The position numbers and the translations under genes were made by a program. Source: Pannonibacter carbonis (GTDB lineage: Bacteria > Pseudomonadota > Alphaproteobacteria > Rhizobiales > Stappiaceae). From it: 64,000 bases of DNA. Position 1 is the stretch's first letter; each line of letters opens with the position of its first letter. The notes below the pieces were generated by a model, which worked only from the letters and a program-made list of their open reading frames with translations, had not been told where the DNA came from and searched no databases. Shown here piece by piece: positions 54,172 to 64,000 of this stretch. Location of the stretch: the NCBI RefSeq assembly GCF_003012935.1, contig NZ_PUDR01000004.1, positions 310,001 to 374,000 of the forward strand, read 5' to 3'.

Positions 54172-55344
54172 TCAGGCGAGCGCGCTGCGCAGGGCGCTGA
54201 CGAGATCGATCTTTTCCCAGGTGAAGCCGCCGTCTGCATCCGGCTCGCGGCCGAAGTGGCCGTAGGCGGAGGTGCGCTCATAGATCGGCGCGTTGAGCTT
54301 CAGGTGCTCGCGGATGCCGCGCGGGGTGAGGCGCATGACATCACGCAGCGTCTTTTCCAGCTTGGCTTCATCGCAGGTGCCGGTGCCATGCAGGTCGACA
54401 TAGACCGACAGCGGCTCGGCAACGCCGATGGCGTAGGAGAGCTGGATGGTGCAGCGGTCAGCCAGCTCGGCCGCGACAACGTTCTTGGCGAGGTAGCGAG
54501 CTGCATAGGCGGCAGACCGGTCAACCTTGGTCGGGTCCTTGCCGGAGAACGCGCCGCCGCCATGCGGGGCCGCGCCGCCGTAGGTGTCGACGATGATCTT
54601 GCGGCCGGTCAAGCCGCAGTCGCCGTCCGGACCGCCAATGACGAAGGCGCCGGTCGGGTTGACGTGCCAGACGGTCGAGGGATCGATCCAGCCGTCCGGA
54701 AGTGCGGAACGAATGTAGGGCTCGACAATGGCGCGTACGTCGGATGAGGACAGCGTTGCGTCGAGGTGCTGCGTCGACAGCACGATCGAGGTGACGCCGA
54801 CCGGCTTGCCGTTGACGTAGCGGACGGTCACCTGGCTCTTGGCGTCGGGCCCGAGCACCGGCTCGCGGCCGGACTTGCGTGCCTCGGCGAGGATGCGCAG
54901 CATCTTGTGGGCGTAATAGATAGGCGCCGGCATGAATTCCGGCGTCTCGCGGCAGGCATAACCGAACATGATGCCCTGGTCGCCCGCGCCTTCGTCCTTG
55001 TTGCCGGCTGCGTCAACGCCCTGGGCGATATGCGCCGACTGGCCGTGCAGATACACGGAAATGTCGCAATTTTCCCAGTGGAAGCCTTCCTGGGAATAGC
55101 CGATGTCCTTCACCGCCAGGCGGGCGAGATGGGCGATGTAGTCCTTGGTGATGGTCGCCGGGCCGCGGGTCTCGCCGGCGATGACGATGCGGTTGGTGGT
55201 TGCCAGCGTTTCGCAGGCAACACGCGCTTCCGGCATTTCGCGCAGGTAAGCGTCAACGACGGCATCGGAAATTCGGTCGCAAACCTTGTCCGGGTGCCCT
55301 TCGGACACGGACTCGGAGGTAAAGAGATAATCCTGACGGGCCAT
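54172..55344 (-). CDS. metK: S-adenosylmethionine synthetase
   Basis: This enzyme makes SAM from methionine and ATP. The 390-residue protein starts [20 protein letters not shown] and has [12 protein letters not shown] and [24 protein letters not shown] lies 9 nt before the ATG at 55344. The leader between the HTH gene and metK holds a long inverted repeat (55438-55487). I do not recognise a known SAM riboswitch in it. Confidence 0.98.
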   Translation of the reverse strand: MARQDYLFTSESVSEGHPDKVCDRISDAVVDAYLREMPEARVACETLATTNRIVIAGETRGPATITKDYIAHLARLAVKDIGYSQEGFHWENCDISVYLHGQSAHIAQGVDAAGNKDEGAGDQGIMFGYACRETPEFMPAPIYYAHKMLRILAEARKSGREPVLGPDAKSQVTVRYVNGKPVGVTSIVLSTQHLDATLSSSDVRAIVEPYIRSALPDGWIDPSTVWHVNPTGAFVIGGPDGDCGLTGRKIIVDTYGGAAPHGGGAFSGKDPTKVDRSAAYAARYLAKNVVAAELADRCTIQLSYAIGVAEPLSVYVDLHGTGTCDEAKLEKTLRDVMRLTPRGIREHLKLNAPIYERTSAYGHFGREPDADGGFTWEKIDLVSALRSALA

Positions 55345-55437
55345 GGCCTGACGTCCTTCTGGGAAAGTTGGTCCGGAACCAGCGGAGAAGCCGCCGCTCC
55401 CGAGCGCCATGAACCAGATTGCAGCGGGCGACGTCAA

Positions 55438-55487
55438 GCACTGCGCGCGTGGGACCTCACCTGATGGTTACGGTTCTCGCGCAGTGC
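55438..55487 (-). promoter_or_regulatory. 10-bp inverted repeat in the metK upstream region
   Basis: GCACTGCGCG (55438-55447) is perfectly complementary to 55478-55487, enclosing 30 nt. On the minus strand the repeat lies 10 nt after the HTH gene stop and about 94 nt before metK. No T-tract follows, so it is not a classical terminator. TTGACG directly downstream could be a -35 for metK, but the -10 is poor. Confidence 0.45.
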
Positions 55488-55496
55488 AGCCGCTGC

Positions 55497-55904
55497 TCAG
55501 GCTTCTTCACCAGCAAGGGCGCGAACAAGATCAACGATCTTGCGACGGACCTTCGGATCCTCGATGCGGACGAAGGCCTTGTTCAGCGACAAGCCTTCCG
55601 AGGAAGACAGGAAGTCGACGACATAGGATGTCGGCTGTGATTCGCCAAAGCCCTCGAAGTCGTCCGGGGAGCCGGGCGCGTCCTCGAAGAAGAAGGCGAC
55701 CGGTACTTTCAGCACGGTCGAGATGTGCTGCAGGCGGGAGGCACCGATGCGGTTGGTGCCCTTTTCATATTTCTGGATCTGCTGGAACGTGATGCCGAGG
55801 GCCTCGCCCAGCTTCTCCTGGCTCATGCCGAGCATCATGCGCCGCAACCGGACACGACTGCCGACATGCACATCAATCGGATTGGGTGCTTTCTTGCTGG
55901 GCAT
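55497..55904 (-). CDS. Cro/C1-type HTH regulator (PraR-like)
   Basis: This 135-residue protein has an N-terminal XRE helix-turn-helix (about 12-70: RRMMLGMSQEKLGEALGI, then TFQQIQKYEKGTNRIG) and a short C-terminal region. It belongs to the large Hyphomicrobiales group that includes PraR, which represses quorum-sensing and biofilm genes in Rhizobium. Its place between lnt and metK is conserved in that order. Its targets here are unknown. Confidence 0.88.
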   Translation of the reverse strand: MPSKKAPNPIDVHVGSRVRLRRMMLGMSQEKLGEALGITFQQIQKYEKGTNRIGASRLQHISTVLKVPVAFFFEDAPGSPDDFEGFGESQPTSYVVDFLSSSEGLSLNKAFVRIEDPKVRRKIVDLVRALAGEEA

Positions 55905-56150
55905 CGCCGTCGTCTTTCGCTGTTCCCGCGGTTGTCCGCCTTGGTTTCAAAAAGGGCGTTCCGGTCCCCGGCGGCCTGCCCGGCGTTGTCCTGATCGATT
56001 CAGCTTTCCCGCCGAATGTCGATCCCGGATCACCTGCCGGTCACACTAGCGCAGTTCCTCAACCGTCATGCCCTCACCGATGCCTGGTCACTGCCACTTG
56101 GTGGTGCATCGGTTGTATAACACTATGCTGGCGGACTCGCCGGATCAACA

Positions 56151-57767
56151 TCAATTATGACGCGAGGAGAGGTTGAAACGACCGAAAGTAAACACTCCAG
56201 TAAAAAGCAACAGGATTAAAAAGAAGCCAAGGTCGCCAGTTCGGGCAAAAAGTGTCGGCGATATAGCCGCCGGAAGCGGTGTCTCGATTGCCCCCACGAC
56301 GAAAGGCGCCAGCGTCTCGACTTGTCGTCCATAGGCATCGATGACAGCTGAAATGCCGGTGTTTGCGGATCGAACCAGCGGCAACCCTTGCTCGATCGCC
56401 CGGAAGCGAGCCTGGGCAAAATGCTGGTAAGGGCCGGCCGTATCTCCGAACCAGGCATCATTCGTAAGATTTACCAACCACTTGGGGCGATCTGATAGTG
56501 AGCCGGGGATCTGCGGAAAAATCACTTCATAGCAGATCAAGGGTAAAAAGGGTGGCAGGTCGCCCGAGGACAGCACAGCATGGGTATAGCCGGCCTGAAA
56601 CGGGCTCGGCGCGTTCACCAGCGCCCGAAGCCCCAGCTGCTCCAGCACCTCCGCAAAGGGCAAGTACTCGCCAAATGGCACCAGACGGACCTTGTCATAA
56701 GCATCCACAATCGTACCGCCGTCTAAAATGCCGTAGATGCTGTTATAGTAATTTACACCATCCGGGTTTCTTTCAGCCCTGATTGCTCCCGTAATCAGAA
56801 CCGCTCCGGGCTTAAGGAGGTTATCTATTTCCGATATAGCTTCCGGCTCCTGCGTCAGAAGGAACGGAAACGCCGATTCCGGCCAGACATACACACGGCG
56901 AGTTGTTGACGTTTCATCACCACCACGTGCAGATGAACTCAACTCCAGATAGCGTCGGAAGATTGCCGCTCGATTTTCTGGGCTCCATTTCTCGTTTTGC
57001 GCGATTGAAGGTTGTATAATGCGCAACAAGACACTGTGATCGATTAGTCCAGCTGTGCCATTTAGTCGCATCGCCCCCCAAATGGACATCGCAGCCAGAC
57101 CCACAACCACCGCACCGAAGCCGACAACTGCGGATCGACGACCGTCGACAAGCAGGGCTGGTGCCGCGGCAAGCGCGAGGATCAAGGCCCCGACACCATA
57201 CACGCCCACCAAACTGGCGGTCTGTGCCAAAGGCAGCGTCTCAGCGGTCACATATCCGAAAGCGTTCCAGGGAAACCCTGTCAGCACATGCCCTCTGAGC
57301 CAATCGGACACTGACAGACAGCCTGCCAGAACAAGGACCCTGGTCCAGTTGTCCGGCCAGATGCGGGTCGCCAGCGCCACGGCCAGCCCATGGAACAGGG
57401 CCAGCCCAGCCGGAAGCAGCGTCACCGCCAAGGGCATCATCCAGGCGAAGCGCTCCGCCTCGACAAGGAAGGCGCTGCCGATCCACCAAAGACCTGCGAG
57501 GAAGTACCCGAATCCGAACCACCAGCCGATGGCAAAGCCCACCCGCAGGCGCCGTCCTGAAGACAGCGTCCCCGGGGCCCCGGCTGCGCCGTCGATCAGC
57601 CAGACCAGCGCCGGCACCGCCAGAAAGAACACGAACAGATGGCCGAAGGGTGGCAGGGCAAGAACGCAGGCGGCACCTGTTGCACAGGCAAGAAGCCAGC
57701 GTTTGATGCCATGGGCCAGCAGGAACAGGCCCGGCAAGACAAGAAGACGGGCAACGAGGGTGGACAT
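56151..57767 (-). CDS. lnt: Apolipoprotein N-acyltransferase
   Basis: This inner-membrane enzyme adds the third acyl chain to lipoproteins. The 538-residue protein has several N-terminal membrane segments, a periplasmic nitrilase-like domain and a C-terminal anchor. The catalytic triad is visible: Glu in VWPESAFP, Lys in YDKVRLVPFGEY and Cys in PLICYEVIFP. GGAAAG lies nine nt before the ATG. It belongs to the miaB-phoH-ybeY-corC-lnt cluster. Confidence 0.96.
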   Translation of the reverse strand: MSTLVARLLVLPGLFLLAHGIKRWLLACATGAACVLALPPFGHLFVFFLAVPALVWLIDGAAGAPGTLSSGRRLRVGFAIGWWFGFGYFLAGLWWIGSAFLVEAERFAWMMPLAVTLLPAGLALFHGLAVALATRIWPDNWTRVLVLAGCLSVSDWLRGHVLTGFPWNAFGYVTAETLPLAQTASLVGVYGVGALILALAAAPALLVDGRRSAVVGFGAVVVGLAAMSIWGAMRLNGTAGLIDHSVLLRIIQPSIAQNEKWSPENRAAIFRRYLELSSSARGGDETSTTRRVYVWPESAFPFLLTQEPEAISEIDNLLKPGAVLITGAIRAERNPDGVNYYNSIYGILDGGTIVDAYDKVRLVPFGEYLPFAEVLEQLGLRALVNAPSPFQAGYTHAVLSSGDLPPFLPLICYEVIFPQIPGSLSDRPKWLVNLTNDAWFGDTAGPYQHFAQARFRAIEQGLPLVRSANTGISAVIDAYGRQVETLAPFVVGAIETPLPAAISPTLFARTGDLGFFLILLLFTGVFTFGRFNLSSRHN

Positions 57768-57892
57768 GGCGAATCTTTCCGGATCGGGCAGTCGGGCTAC
57801 AGTTGCGGCCCGCGCCGCTTGCGGTCAAGCGTTGCCGGAGAGTTCAGGGATTGCCAGCGCAGCGCCACATCCCGTCCAGCCCCGTCGCAGGG

Positions 57893-58990
57893 CTAGGTGC
57901 CCGGGGAAATGTCTTCGGCCGGCTTGTCGCCGCGTTTTTGACGCCGACGCGGATCGATCGCTGCCTTTTCCGGTCGCCGGCGGCGAATACGCAACCGTTT
58001 GATCCGCCGGGGATCCGCATCAAGGATTTCAAACTCGTAGCCAGGAACCTCTTTCGGCGCGATCAGTTCCCCGCGGACTGGCACACGCCCCAGCAGCGTA
58101 AACAACAGGCCACCCAACGTATCGACTTCCTCGGCAACCTCGCCGACATTAAACTCGGCGCCAAGCTGCTCGGACAGGTCTTCAAGTGGTATCCGCGGAT
58201 CCGCCACCCAGATGCCGTCGCTGGTCGCGACGAGCATGGCCTCCTCATCCTCGTCATGCTCGTCTTCAATGTCCCCGACGACGGTCTCGACAATATCTTC
58301 CAGAGAAACGAGGCCGTCCGTACCGCCATATTCGTCGATGACCAGCGCCATCTGCACGCGGCTCGCCTGCATCTTGGCCATCAGGTCTGTGGCGGGCATC
58401 GAGGCCGGAACGAACAGAAGAGGTCGTTGCAAGCCAGTCTCGGCAAGGGTCATAGCAAGGTCGACGTGGGACAGGTCGATGGACAGGTTGCGTCCATCGC
58501 TCTCGTCGGTTGGTTTCCCGGCACCCGCCTTGGCGGCGACAAAGGCCATTAGATCCTTGATGTGGACCATGCCGCGTGGATCATCGAGGGACTCATGATA
58601 GACCGGCATGCGGGAATGACCGTTTTCGCGGAAGACTTCCATCAGGCGGCCGAGGCTGACGCTGTCGTCGATAGCCTCGATGTCGGCGCGTGGCACCATC
58701 ACGTCATCGACGCGCAACTCGCGAAGTCGAAGAATGTTGCCCAAAAGCAGGCGTTCCTCAGGGGAAAAGGCCGCATCGGCGCCCGCATCACGTGCCAGCT
58801 CGTCCTGCAGGTTCTCGCGCAACGTGGCACCCGAACCCCGGCGCAACCGTGAAAAATACCCGATCAATCGGGAAAAGAGCCCCGATTTCCGGGGCTCGGG
58901 AGATCGCGGATCGCCGCTCTCCTTGGTGTCGGCCGGCGCTGCCGGCTGAACGGGCTGAGTTTCGATACTTCGACTGTCAGAAACGGTCAT
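57893..58990 (-). CDS. CorC/HlyC-type CBS-domain protein
   Basis: This 365-residue cytoplasmic protein has a charged N-terminus, two CBS domains (from VDDVMVPRADIEAI; later VIDEYGGTDGLVSLEDI) and a C-terminal CorC/HlyC domain (DEDEEAMLVATSDGIWVADP and onwards). Such proteins are linked to magnesium/cobalt efflux or ribosome association, but their function is unsettled. ATG 58990 is chosen; a TTG at 59002 abuts the ybeY stop. The ybeY-corC-lnt order is widely conserved. Confidence 0.92.
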   Translation of the reverse strand: MTVSDSRSIETQPVQPAAPADTKESGDPRSPEPRKSGLFSRLIGYFSRLRRGSGATLRENLQDELARDAGADAAFSPEERLLLGNILRLRELRVDDVMVPRADIEAIDDSVSLGRLMEVFRENGHSRMPVYHESLDDPRGMVHIKDLMAFVAAKAGAGKPTDESDGRNLSIDLSHVDLAMTLAETGLQRPLLFVPASMPATDLMAKMQASRVQMALVIDEYGGTDGLVSLEDIVETVVGDIEDEHDEDEEAMLVATSDGIWVADPRIPLEDLSEQLGAEFNVGEVAEEVDTLGGLLFTLLGRVPVRGELIAPKEVPGYEFEILDADPRRIKRLRIRRRRPEKAAIDPRRRQKRGDKPAEDISPGT

Positions 58991-59002
58991 GGGTTCCGTC
59001 AA

Positions 59003-59554
59003 TCAATTGGACGCTGCCGCCCCGGCGGCGGGCTCGTCGGCCACGAGCGGTGCGTCAGCATAAGGATCTGCAATGCCAAGATCGGCCAGGATCTGTCGTT
59101 CCAGGCCTTCCATCACCTCGGCTTCAGCCTCCATCTGGTGATCATAGCCGAAAAGATGAAGCAGTCCGTGGACAACAAGATGAGAAAAATGATGTTCAAA
59201 GGAAACAACCTGCTCCACAGCCTCGCGGGCAACGGTTTCCTGCGCGAAAATCACATCCCCCAGAAGAGGACCGAACACACCTTTCATCGCCTCGCCACCA
59301 GGAAAGGACAACACGTTTGTCGGCTTGTCCTTGCCCCGCCATTCGGCGTTCAGTTCCTGGATCCTTGCGTCATTGACGAAGACAAGTGACAGCTCGGACC
59401 CGGGCATGGCCTTCAACGGCGCGCGGGCAAAGGCGGCGGCCACCGCCGCCTCGCTGAGGTCGAACAACCGGTCCTCGTCAGGCCAGTCGCCACTCTCAAT
59501 CGCGATTTCAATCTCGATGTCGTCAGCGGTGGCCAGATCCGGCGATGCCGTCAT
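59003..59554 (-). CDS. ybeY: Endoribonuclease YbeY (rRNA maturation factor)
   Basis: This zinc-dependent RNase acts in 16S rRNA 3'-end processing and ribosome quality control. The 183-residue protein has the metal-binding [11 protein letters not shown] and the PTNVLSFP strand motif. Its start overlaps the phoH stop (ATGA at 59551-59554), suggesting translational coupling. Confidence 0.96.
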   Translation of the reverse strand: MTASPDLATADDIEIEIAIESGDWPDEDRLFDLSEAAVAAAFARAPLKAMPGSELSLVFVNDARIQELNAEWRGKDKPTNVLSFPGGEAMKGVFGPLLGDVIFAQETVAREAVEQVVSFEHHFSHLVVHGLLHLFGYDHQMEAEAEVMEGLERQILADLGIADPYADAPLVADEPAAGAAASN

Positions 59555-60636
59555 ACTCGTTCTCCCCGGGCGTCAATGCGGCGCTCGCGTTCCTGCAGCA
59601 TATCGCGGCTGGCATCGTCATAGGCCTTGACGATCCGCCCGACAAGCTCATGACGCACCACATCGACATCGGTAAACTGGACATGGGCGATGCCCTCGAT
59701 GTCAGTCAGAAGCTCAAGAGCCTCGCGCAGGCCTGACTTCTGTCCCGGCGGCAAATCGACCTGCGTCGGGTCGCCCGTGACGATCATCTTGGAATTTTCA
59801 CCCAGGCGCGTCAGGAACATCTTCATCTGCATCGTCGTGGTGTTCTGCGCCTCGTCGAGCAACACCACCGCATTGGACAGCGTCCGGCCGCGCATGAAAG
59901 CCAGCGGCGCCACTTCGATCATACCGGACTGGAGGCCACGATCGACCTTTTCCGGCGGCATCATCTCGTAGAGCGCGTCGTAGAGCGGGCGCAGGTAAGG
60001 GTCGACCTTGTCCTTCATGTCGCCGGGCAGGAAGCCGAGACGCTCACCGGCTTCCACCGCCGGACGGGACAGGATCAGGCGCGCCACGTCGCCGCGCTCG
60101 ATCAGCGCTGCAGCATAGGCAACCGCGAGGAAGGTCTTGCCGGTGCCCGCCGGGCCCGTACCGAAGATCATGTCGGCGCGATCCATGGAGCGGATATAGG
60201 CATCCTGCGCCGCCGTGCGGGCAACCACCGTCTTGCGCCGTGTCGACACCTGTGCAAAGGACAAACGCGAGCGCGGTTCAAGCGTCGGCAGGGGCAACTG
60301 CGCATCGGCGGCAACCGCCATGCGCACTGCACCGTCAACATCGGCGGGATGGATTTCATGGCCCTGCTGCAGGCGATGATACAGCGCCTCCAGGGCAAGC
60401 CGGGCCTGTTCGCACTGGCCATGCTTGCCTTTCAGGGTCACCTGATTGCCGCGCGCGACCGCGTCGACACCAAGACGCTGTTCGATCAGGGCGAGATTCT
60501 GGTCGAACTGCCCGAACAGGTCACCGATCAGCCTGTTGTCATCGAAGGCAAGGACGATGTGGGTCATGTCTGAGGCGGGGACTGCGCCCCGGTCTGCAGG
60601 GAACTTGCGAGCCGATGGCTGGCTGTCACGCGTCAA
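59551..60636 (-). CDS. phoH: PhoH-like ATPase
   Basis: This 361-residue P-loop ATPase has an N-terminal KH-like region (about 25-110) and an ATPase domain with Walker [10 protein letters not shown] and Walker [21 protein letters not shown] follows. It is likely an RNA helicase-like partner of YbeY. The start is TTG at 60636 with GGAGG seven nt upstream, overlapping the miaB stop as TTGA. The first in-frame ATG would cost 23 residues. Confidence 0.94.
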   Translation of the reverse strand: MTRDSQPSARKFPADRGAVPASDMTHIVLAFDDNRLIGDLFGQFDQNLALIEQRLGVDAVARGNQVTLKGKHGQCEQARLALEALYHRLQQGHEIHPADVDGAVRMAVAADAQLPLPTLEPRSRLSFAQVSTRRKTVVARTAAQDAYIRSMDRADMIFGTGPAGTGKTFLAVAYAAALIERGDVARLILSRPAVEAGERLGFLPGDMKDKVDPYLRPLYDALYEMMPPEKVDRGLQSGMIEVAPLAFMRGRTLSNAVVLLDEAQNTTTMQMKMFLTRLGENSKMIVTGDPTQVDLPPGQKSGLREALELLTDIEGIAHVQFTDVDVVRHELVGRIVKAYDDASRDMLQERERRIDARGERV

Positions 60637-62171
60637 ATGGCGTCCTCCGTGCTGGCGGCCGGGAGCCCGGCTGCCTGATCATTGTGCCCTGCGATGAGGC
60701 GTCCGAACAGGGAATTGGAACTGATCCCGGTAATTTCCACGGTTTGAATTGTGCCAAGCATGTCGAGCGGGCCATCCACCTGCACCGGTTGCAGCCAGGG
60801 CGAGCGGCCGGTGATCTGTCCCGGCATGCGTCCGATCTTCTCGAACAGCACGTCCATGCGCATACCAACGCGCGAACGGTTGAACGCCCGCTGCTGTTCG
60901 GTCAAGAGTGCCTGCAACTCCAGCAGCCGTTCCGTCTTGATCTCTTCCGGCACCTGGTCTGCCATCGTGGCACCGGGCGTTCCGGGCCGCTGGCTGTACT
61001 TAAACGAGAAGCAGGCCGCATATTCCACCTGCCGCACCAGATCCATGGTGTCGGCGAAATCCGCGTCGGTCTCGCCCGGGAAGCCAACGATGAAGTCCCC
61101 CGAGAGCGCCAGGCCCGGCGCCTTGGCCCGGATCCGGTCGATCAGGCGGAAATAGTCATCGCGGGTGTGCTTGCGGTTCATTGCCGCCAGGATCCGGTCC
61201 GATCCGGACTGCACCGGCAGATGCAGATAGGGCATCAGTTCCGGCAGCTCGCCATGCGCCTCGATCAGTTCATCGTCCATGTCGCGCGGGTGGCTGGTGG
61301 TGTAGCGCAGCCGGTCGAGGCCAGGGATCTCGGCCAGACGCCGTAACAAGCGCCCAAGACCCCAGGCCTTGCCGTCCGCGCCTTCGCCATGCCATGCGTT
61401 GACATTTTGGCCAAGCAGCGTGATCTCACGCACGCCACTTGCGGCCAACTGGCCAGCCTCACGGACGATCTGGTCAAGCGACCGGGAGACTTCGGCACCG
61501 CGCGTGTAGGGCACCACGCAAAAGGTACAGAACTTGTCGCAGCCTTCCTGCACGGTCAAAAAGGCCGAGGGCGCGCGCTTGATCGCCTGTCGCTGCGCCT
61601 GCCCATCCGACTGCCGGGTCAGTGCATCGAATTTCTCATCACTCTCGAACTCGGTCTCGACGAGGCCACGCTCACCTCGCTCCGCCCGGGCAAGCAGATC
61701 GGGAAGGCGGTGGAAGCTCTGCGGTCCGAACACCATGTCGACCACCGGCGCGCGGCGGGCAATCTCGCGCCCCTCTGCCTGGGCGACGCAACCGGCCACG
61801 CCGACCATCAGCGGCTTACCGTCAGGGCCGCGCTCATCCTTCAGCTTGCGGATGCGGCCAAGCTCGGAATAGACCTTTTCCGATGCCCGCTCCCGGATAT
61901 GGCAGGTGTTGAGGATGACGAGATCGGCATCCTCCATCGTGTCGGTGGTGCGATAGCCTTCGCTGCCCAGGACATCCGTCATGCGATCGCTGTCATAGAC
62001 ATTCATCTGGCAGCCATAGGTGCGCACGAACACCCGCCTGGTGTTCTCGCCGGCCGGGCCGGCTTCCGCACGGCGGCTGACGATGGCGTCCTCTGAGCCT
62101 TCAACGCCGCCATCTCTGACGTCGGGAAGGGCATCGCTGGTCATGGTCACGTGACGCGGCTGCTCGGTCAT
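60633..62171 (-). CDS. miaB: tRNA-2-methylthio-N6-dimethylallyladenosine synthase
   Basis: This radical-SAM methylthiotransferase modifies A37 of tRNAs. The 512-residue protein has the UPF0004 domain with three cluster cysteines ([23 protein letters not shown]), the radical-SAM CDKFCTFC and a C-terminal TRAM domain. ATG 62171 is preferred because GAGG lies five nt upstream. The stop overlaps the phoH start. Confidence 0.96.
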   Translation of the reverse strand: MTEQPRHVTMTSDALPDVRDGGVEGSEDAIVSRRAEAGPAGENTRRVFVRTYGCQMNVYDSDRMTDVLGSEGYRTTDTMEDADLVILNTCHIRERASEKVYSELGRIRKLKDERGPDGKPLMVGVAGCVAQAEGREIARRAPVVDMVFGPQSFHRLPDLLARAERGERGLVETEFESDEKFDALTRQSDGQAQRQAIKRAPSAFLTVQEGCDKFCTFCVVPYTRGAEVSRSLDQIVREAGQLAASGVREITLLGQNVNAWHGEGADGKAWGLGRLLRRLAEIPGLDRLRYTTSHPRDMDDELIEAHGELPELMPYLHLPVQSGSDRILAAMNRKHTRDDYFRLIDRIRAKAPGLALSGDFIVGFPGETDADFADTMDLVRQVEYAACFSFKYSQRPGTPGATMADQVPEEIKTERLLELQALLTEQQRAFNRSRVGMRMDVLFEKIGRMPGQITGRSPWLQPVQVDGPLDMLGTIQTVEITGISSNSLFGRLIAGHNDQAAGLPAASTEDAI

Positions 62172-62329
62172 ATGGTCCTCGCCGGTGCCGGCACGGCGCC
62201 TGACGGCGCGACCTGGCACACGGATCATGTGAATGTAAGGCAATACATGTGACGGTTTGCCGTCACACCAAGGGGTTTCCCTGACTTTCCCTGCTTTAAC
62301 GGCTTTTGCCGCGCTTGAGAATAGCCGGC

Positions 62330-63184
62330 TCAGCCAACCGCCTCTGTCTCGCCGGTCTGCATGTCCAGCGGAAGGGCATCAGGGTCAGTGTCATCCGGGT
62401 TCACAGGACGGCCCGTCAGCGCGGACGCCGTCATTGCGCTCACGTCCCGATGCAGCCGTTGACTCAGTTGCTTGCGGTCGGTGCCGGCATCCAGCCGCAA
62501 CGGTTCACCCCAGGTCAGGGTCACATCCAGCGCGCCTTCCCGCACAATGGACCACAGATGCCCGGCCAGTTCCATGTCACCATACCAGGCCACATGCGGC
62601 CGGGTGCGGCGATCCATCGGCAATCCTTGCAGGTGCGTATAGGCGATGGACAAGGGCTGGACCTGGACCGGCCTGCCATCCGCAAGGGCCTTGGTCGCTG
62701 CGCCCAGCAAGGCCGAGCGGAACGGCAGCACGCCATTGCCATCATTCGAGGTGCCCTCGGCAAAGAGCACCATCACGTCGCCGTCGCCGATCCGTTCGGC
62801 AATGCGGCTGGCCACCGCGCCGGTCTCGCTGCGCCGGGTGCGGTTGACGAAGACAGTCCGCTGCAGCCGGGCAAACAGCCCGAACACCGGCCATCCCTCC
62901 ACTTCAGACTTGGCGATGAAGGACAATGGCATCACGGAGCCCAGCACCGTGATATCCACCCAGGAGGCATGATTGGCGGTGACCAGCAATGGGCGGCCGG
63001 CCGTCGGCCGGCCAATCTGGTGAATGCGGATACCGATCAGGCGGGTGGCGATCCGGTGCCAGAGGCACGGCAGATGACGCTTGATGGACCAGTCGAAGCG
63101 CAGGGCCAACCATTGCATCGGGATCATCGTCAGCGAGACGATGGTCAGCAAGGTCAGCGCCAGTCCGCCCCTAAGCGCCATCAT
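62330..63184 (-). CDS. 1-acyl-sn-glycerol-3-phosphate acyltransferase (PlsC-like)
   Basis: This 284-residue membrane-associated acyltransferase has an N-terminal hydrophobic segment, the HX4D catalytic motif in [10 protein letters not shown] and the substrate motif FAEGTSNDG. It likely acylates lysophosphatidate; an ornithine-lipid (OlsA-like) role is also possible. AAAGGA lies eight nt before ATG 63184. The start overlaps the end of the Fur-family gene by 14 nt. Confidence 0.88.
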   Translation of the reverse strand: MMALRGGLALTLLTIVSLTMIPMQWLALRFDWSIKRHLPCLWHRIATRLIGIRIHQIGRPTAGRPLLVTANHASWVDITVLGSVMPLSFIAKSEVEGWPVFGLFARLQRTVFVNRTRRSETGAVASRIAERIGDGDVMVLFAEGTSNDGNGVLPFRSALLGAATKALADGRPVQVQPLSIAYTHLQGLPMDRRTRPHVAWYGDMELAGHLWSIVREGALDVTLTWGEPLRLDAGTDRKQLSQRLHRDVSAMTASALTGRPVNPDDTDPDALPLDMQTGETEAVG

Positions 63185-63623
63185 CAGCCGGTTCCTTTGA
63201 ATCCGGATCAAGCGGAACGGCATAGAGTTCGAGGCGGTGGTCAACAAGCCGATAGCCGAGGCGCCGCGCGATCAGGTCCTGCAGCGCCTCGATATCCTCC
63301 GAACGGAACTCGATCACCTTGCCACTGCGCAGATCAATCAGGTGGTCATGATGCTCTTCTGGCACGGTTTCGTACCGTGAACGGCCGTCGCGAAAATCAT
63401 GCCGCTCGATCATGCCCGCATCCTCGAACAGCTTCACCGTCCGATAAACCGTCGAGATCGAGATCCGGGCATCAAGGGCAGAGGCACGACGATAGAGTTC
63501 CTCCACATCGGGATGATCGCTCGCCTCCTCGATCACCGAGGCGATGATGCGGCGCTGGTCGGTCATGCGCATGCCCTTGGCAACGCATTGATCCGCGAGC
63601 GTGGATTGCCGCTCATCCGTCAT
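63171..63623 (-). CDS. fur: Fur-family metalloregulator (Fur/Mur)
   Basis: This 150-residue winged-helix repressor has the HTH region VEELYRRASALD and ISISTVYRTVKLFEDAG. The metal-binding segment PEEHHDHLIDLRSGKVIEF lacks the CxxC pair of zinc-structured Fur proteins, as is usual for the alphaproteobacterial Fur/Mur branch, which often responds to manganese. AAGGGG lies just before ATG 63623. It is 42 nt downstream of the acetyltransferase gene. Confidence 0.93.
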   Translation of the reverse strand: MTDERQSTLADQCVAKGMRMTDQRRIIASVIEEASDHPDVEELYRRASALDARISISTVYRTVKLFEDAGMIERHDFRDGRSRYETVPEEHHDHLIDLRSGKVIEFRSEDIEALQDLIARRLGYRLVDHRLELYAVPLDPDSKEPADDGA

Positions 63624-63665
63624 GGCACGCCCCTTGGTTCCTGGCACCTGCTTCATCGCCAGCGA

Positions 63666-64000
63666 TTAACGAAGATCAACCCGCATGACAAGCGCGGTGC
63701 CGCCGCCTTCGCTGTCGCGGTAATATCCCTTGCGCTCACCGACCTGGCGGAAACCCAGTGCCTTGTAAAGCAGTAAGGCCGCTTCATTCGCCGCATCAAC
63801 TTCAAGGAACAGACTTTTGCAGCGGTCGCCATAGAGGCGGAACATACCGTCCTGCATCAAGCGCTTACCGATGCCGCGGCCGCGATGGCGCGGGTCAACT
63901 GCGAGCGTCAGCACCTCTGCCTCATCCGCCACCTGGCGCAGCAGCAGGAAGCCGAGGGGCCGGCGTGTCCCATAGGGACTGGCCCTGCGGGCCAGCAGCA
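63666..64000 (-). CDS. rimI: RimI-type ribosomal-protein alanine acetyltransferase (partial)
   Basis: The gene runs off the right edge; the visible part is the C-terminal 111 residues or so. It is a GNAT fold: VLTLAVDPRHRGRGIGKRLM is the acetyl-CoA-binding loop, followed by LEVDAANEAALLLYKALGF as in RimI. The frame remains open to the edge, so the ATG at 63932 is internal. RimI next to fur-miaB is a known alphaproteobacterial order. Confidence 0.88.
   Translation of the reverse strand, partial: LLARRASPYGTRRPLGFLLLRQVADEAEVLTLAVDPRHRGRGIGKRLMQDGMFRLYGDRCKSLFLEVDAANEAALLLYKALGFRQVGERKGYYRDSEGGGTALVMRVDLR

Noticed and set aside
55345-55496. Known SAM riboswitch upstream of metK
   Set aside because: The hairpin there does not show the conserved core of SAM-I, SAM-II or SAM/SAH RNAs that I could recognise. 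It is kept only as an unexplained inverted repeat.

Overview
The window reads as a chromosomal housekeeping segment of an alphaproteobacterium, most likely of the Hyphomicrobiales (rhizobia-like, perhaps close to Stappiaceae). It is GC-rich and densely coded. The gene neighbourhoods are typical of that group: a pmtA-like gene beside dnaJ-dnaK; mutM divergent from ubiE-ubiB and followed by enoyl-CoA hydratase, rpsT and dnaA; dnaN-recF-gyrB; and the long block rimI-fur-plsC-miaB-phoH-ybeY-corC-lnt-HTH-metK-trmB followed by rimP-nusA-ylxR-infB-rbfA-truB-rpsO-pnp. The genus is inferred from gene order and protein style only. I see no prophage, transposase, integrase or CRISPR array.

Layout. 1-3.9 kb: partial phospholipid N-methyltransferase, dnaJ and dnaK (minus strand), with a heat-shock-type promoter and a strong terminator between dnaK and dnaJ. 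4-9.6 kb: alkB, ubiB, ubiE, mutM, enoyl-CoA hydratase, rpsT. 9.7-10.3 kb: non-coding region with GANTC sites and a repeated TTGAGTCAA motif. 10.3-17.4 kb: rhodanese-like gene, dnaA, dnaN, recF, gyrB. 17.6-25.8 kb: accessory regulatory and stress genes. These are a Cys-pair PadR regulator with an MFS transporter under a perfect 16-bp inverted-repeat operator, a PAS-GGDEF-EAL protein, an RlpA-like protein, a candidate small RNA, a (6-4)-type FeS photolyase, tRNA-Arg(CCG), a Crp/Fnr regulator and a small secreted CxxC protein. 25.8-35.6 kb: an AGE-family sugar epimerase and a yejA1-yejA2-yejB-yejE-[vapB-vapC]-yejF peptide-uptake operon with a toxin-antitoxin pair inside it. 35.7-42.6 kb: CHASE-GGDEF cyclase, membrane cytochrome c, kdsB, pheA, PfkB-family kinase, gpmA, dapB. 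42.7-53.2 kb: translation and RNA-decay operon. 53.4-64 kb: tRNA modification, SAM synthesis, lipoprotein acylation, ribosome maturation, Fur-family regulation and the start of a RimI-type acetyltransferase.

How the genes work together. Most of the window is core replication, translation, chaperone and envelope function. Overlapping stop/start codons (ATGA or TTGA) link yejA1-yejA2, vapB-vapC-yejF, padR-MFS, miaB-phoH and phoH-ybeY, suggesting translational coupling. The less ordinary signals are the PadR operator/promoter with a possibly leaderless start, the toxin-antitoxin pair embedded in the yej operon, a candidate ~97-nt RNA after rlpA, two copies of a REP/MITE-like palindrome (40.8 and 46.6 kb), and a long inverted repeat in the metK leader. 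No completely new system could be demonstrated from sequence alone.
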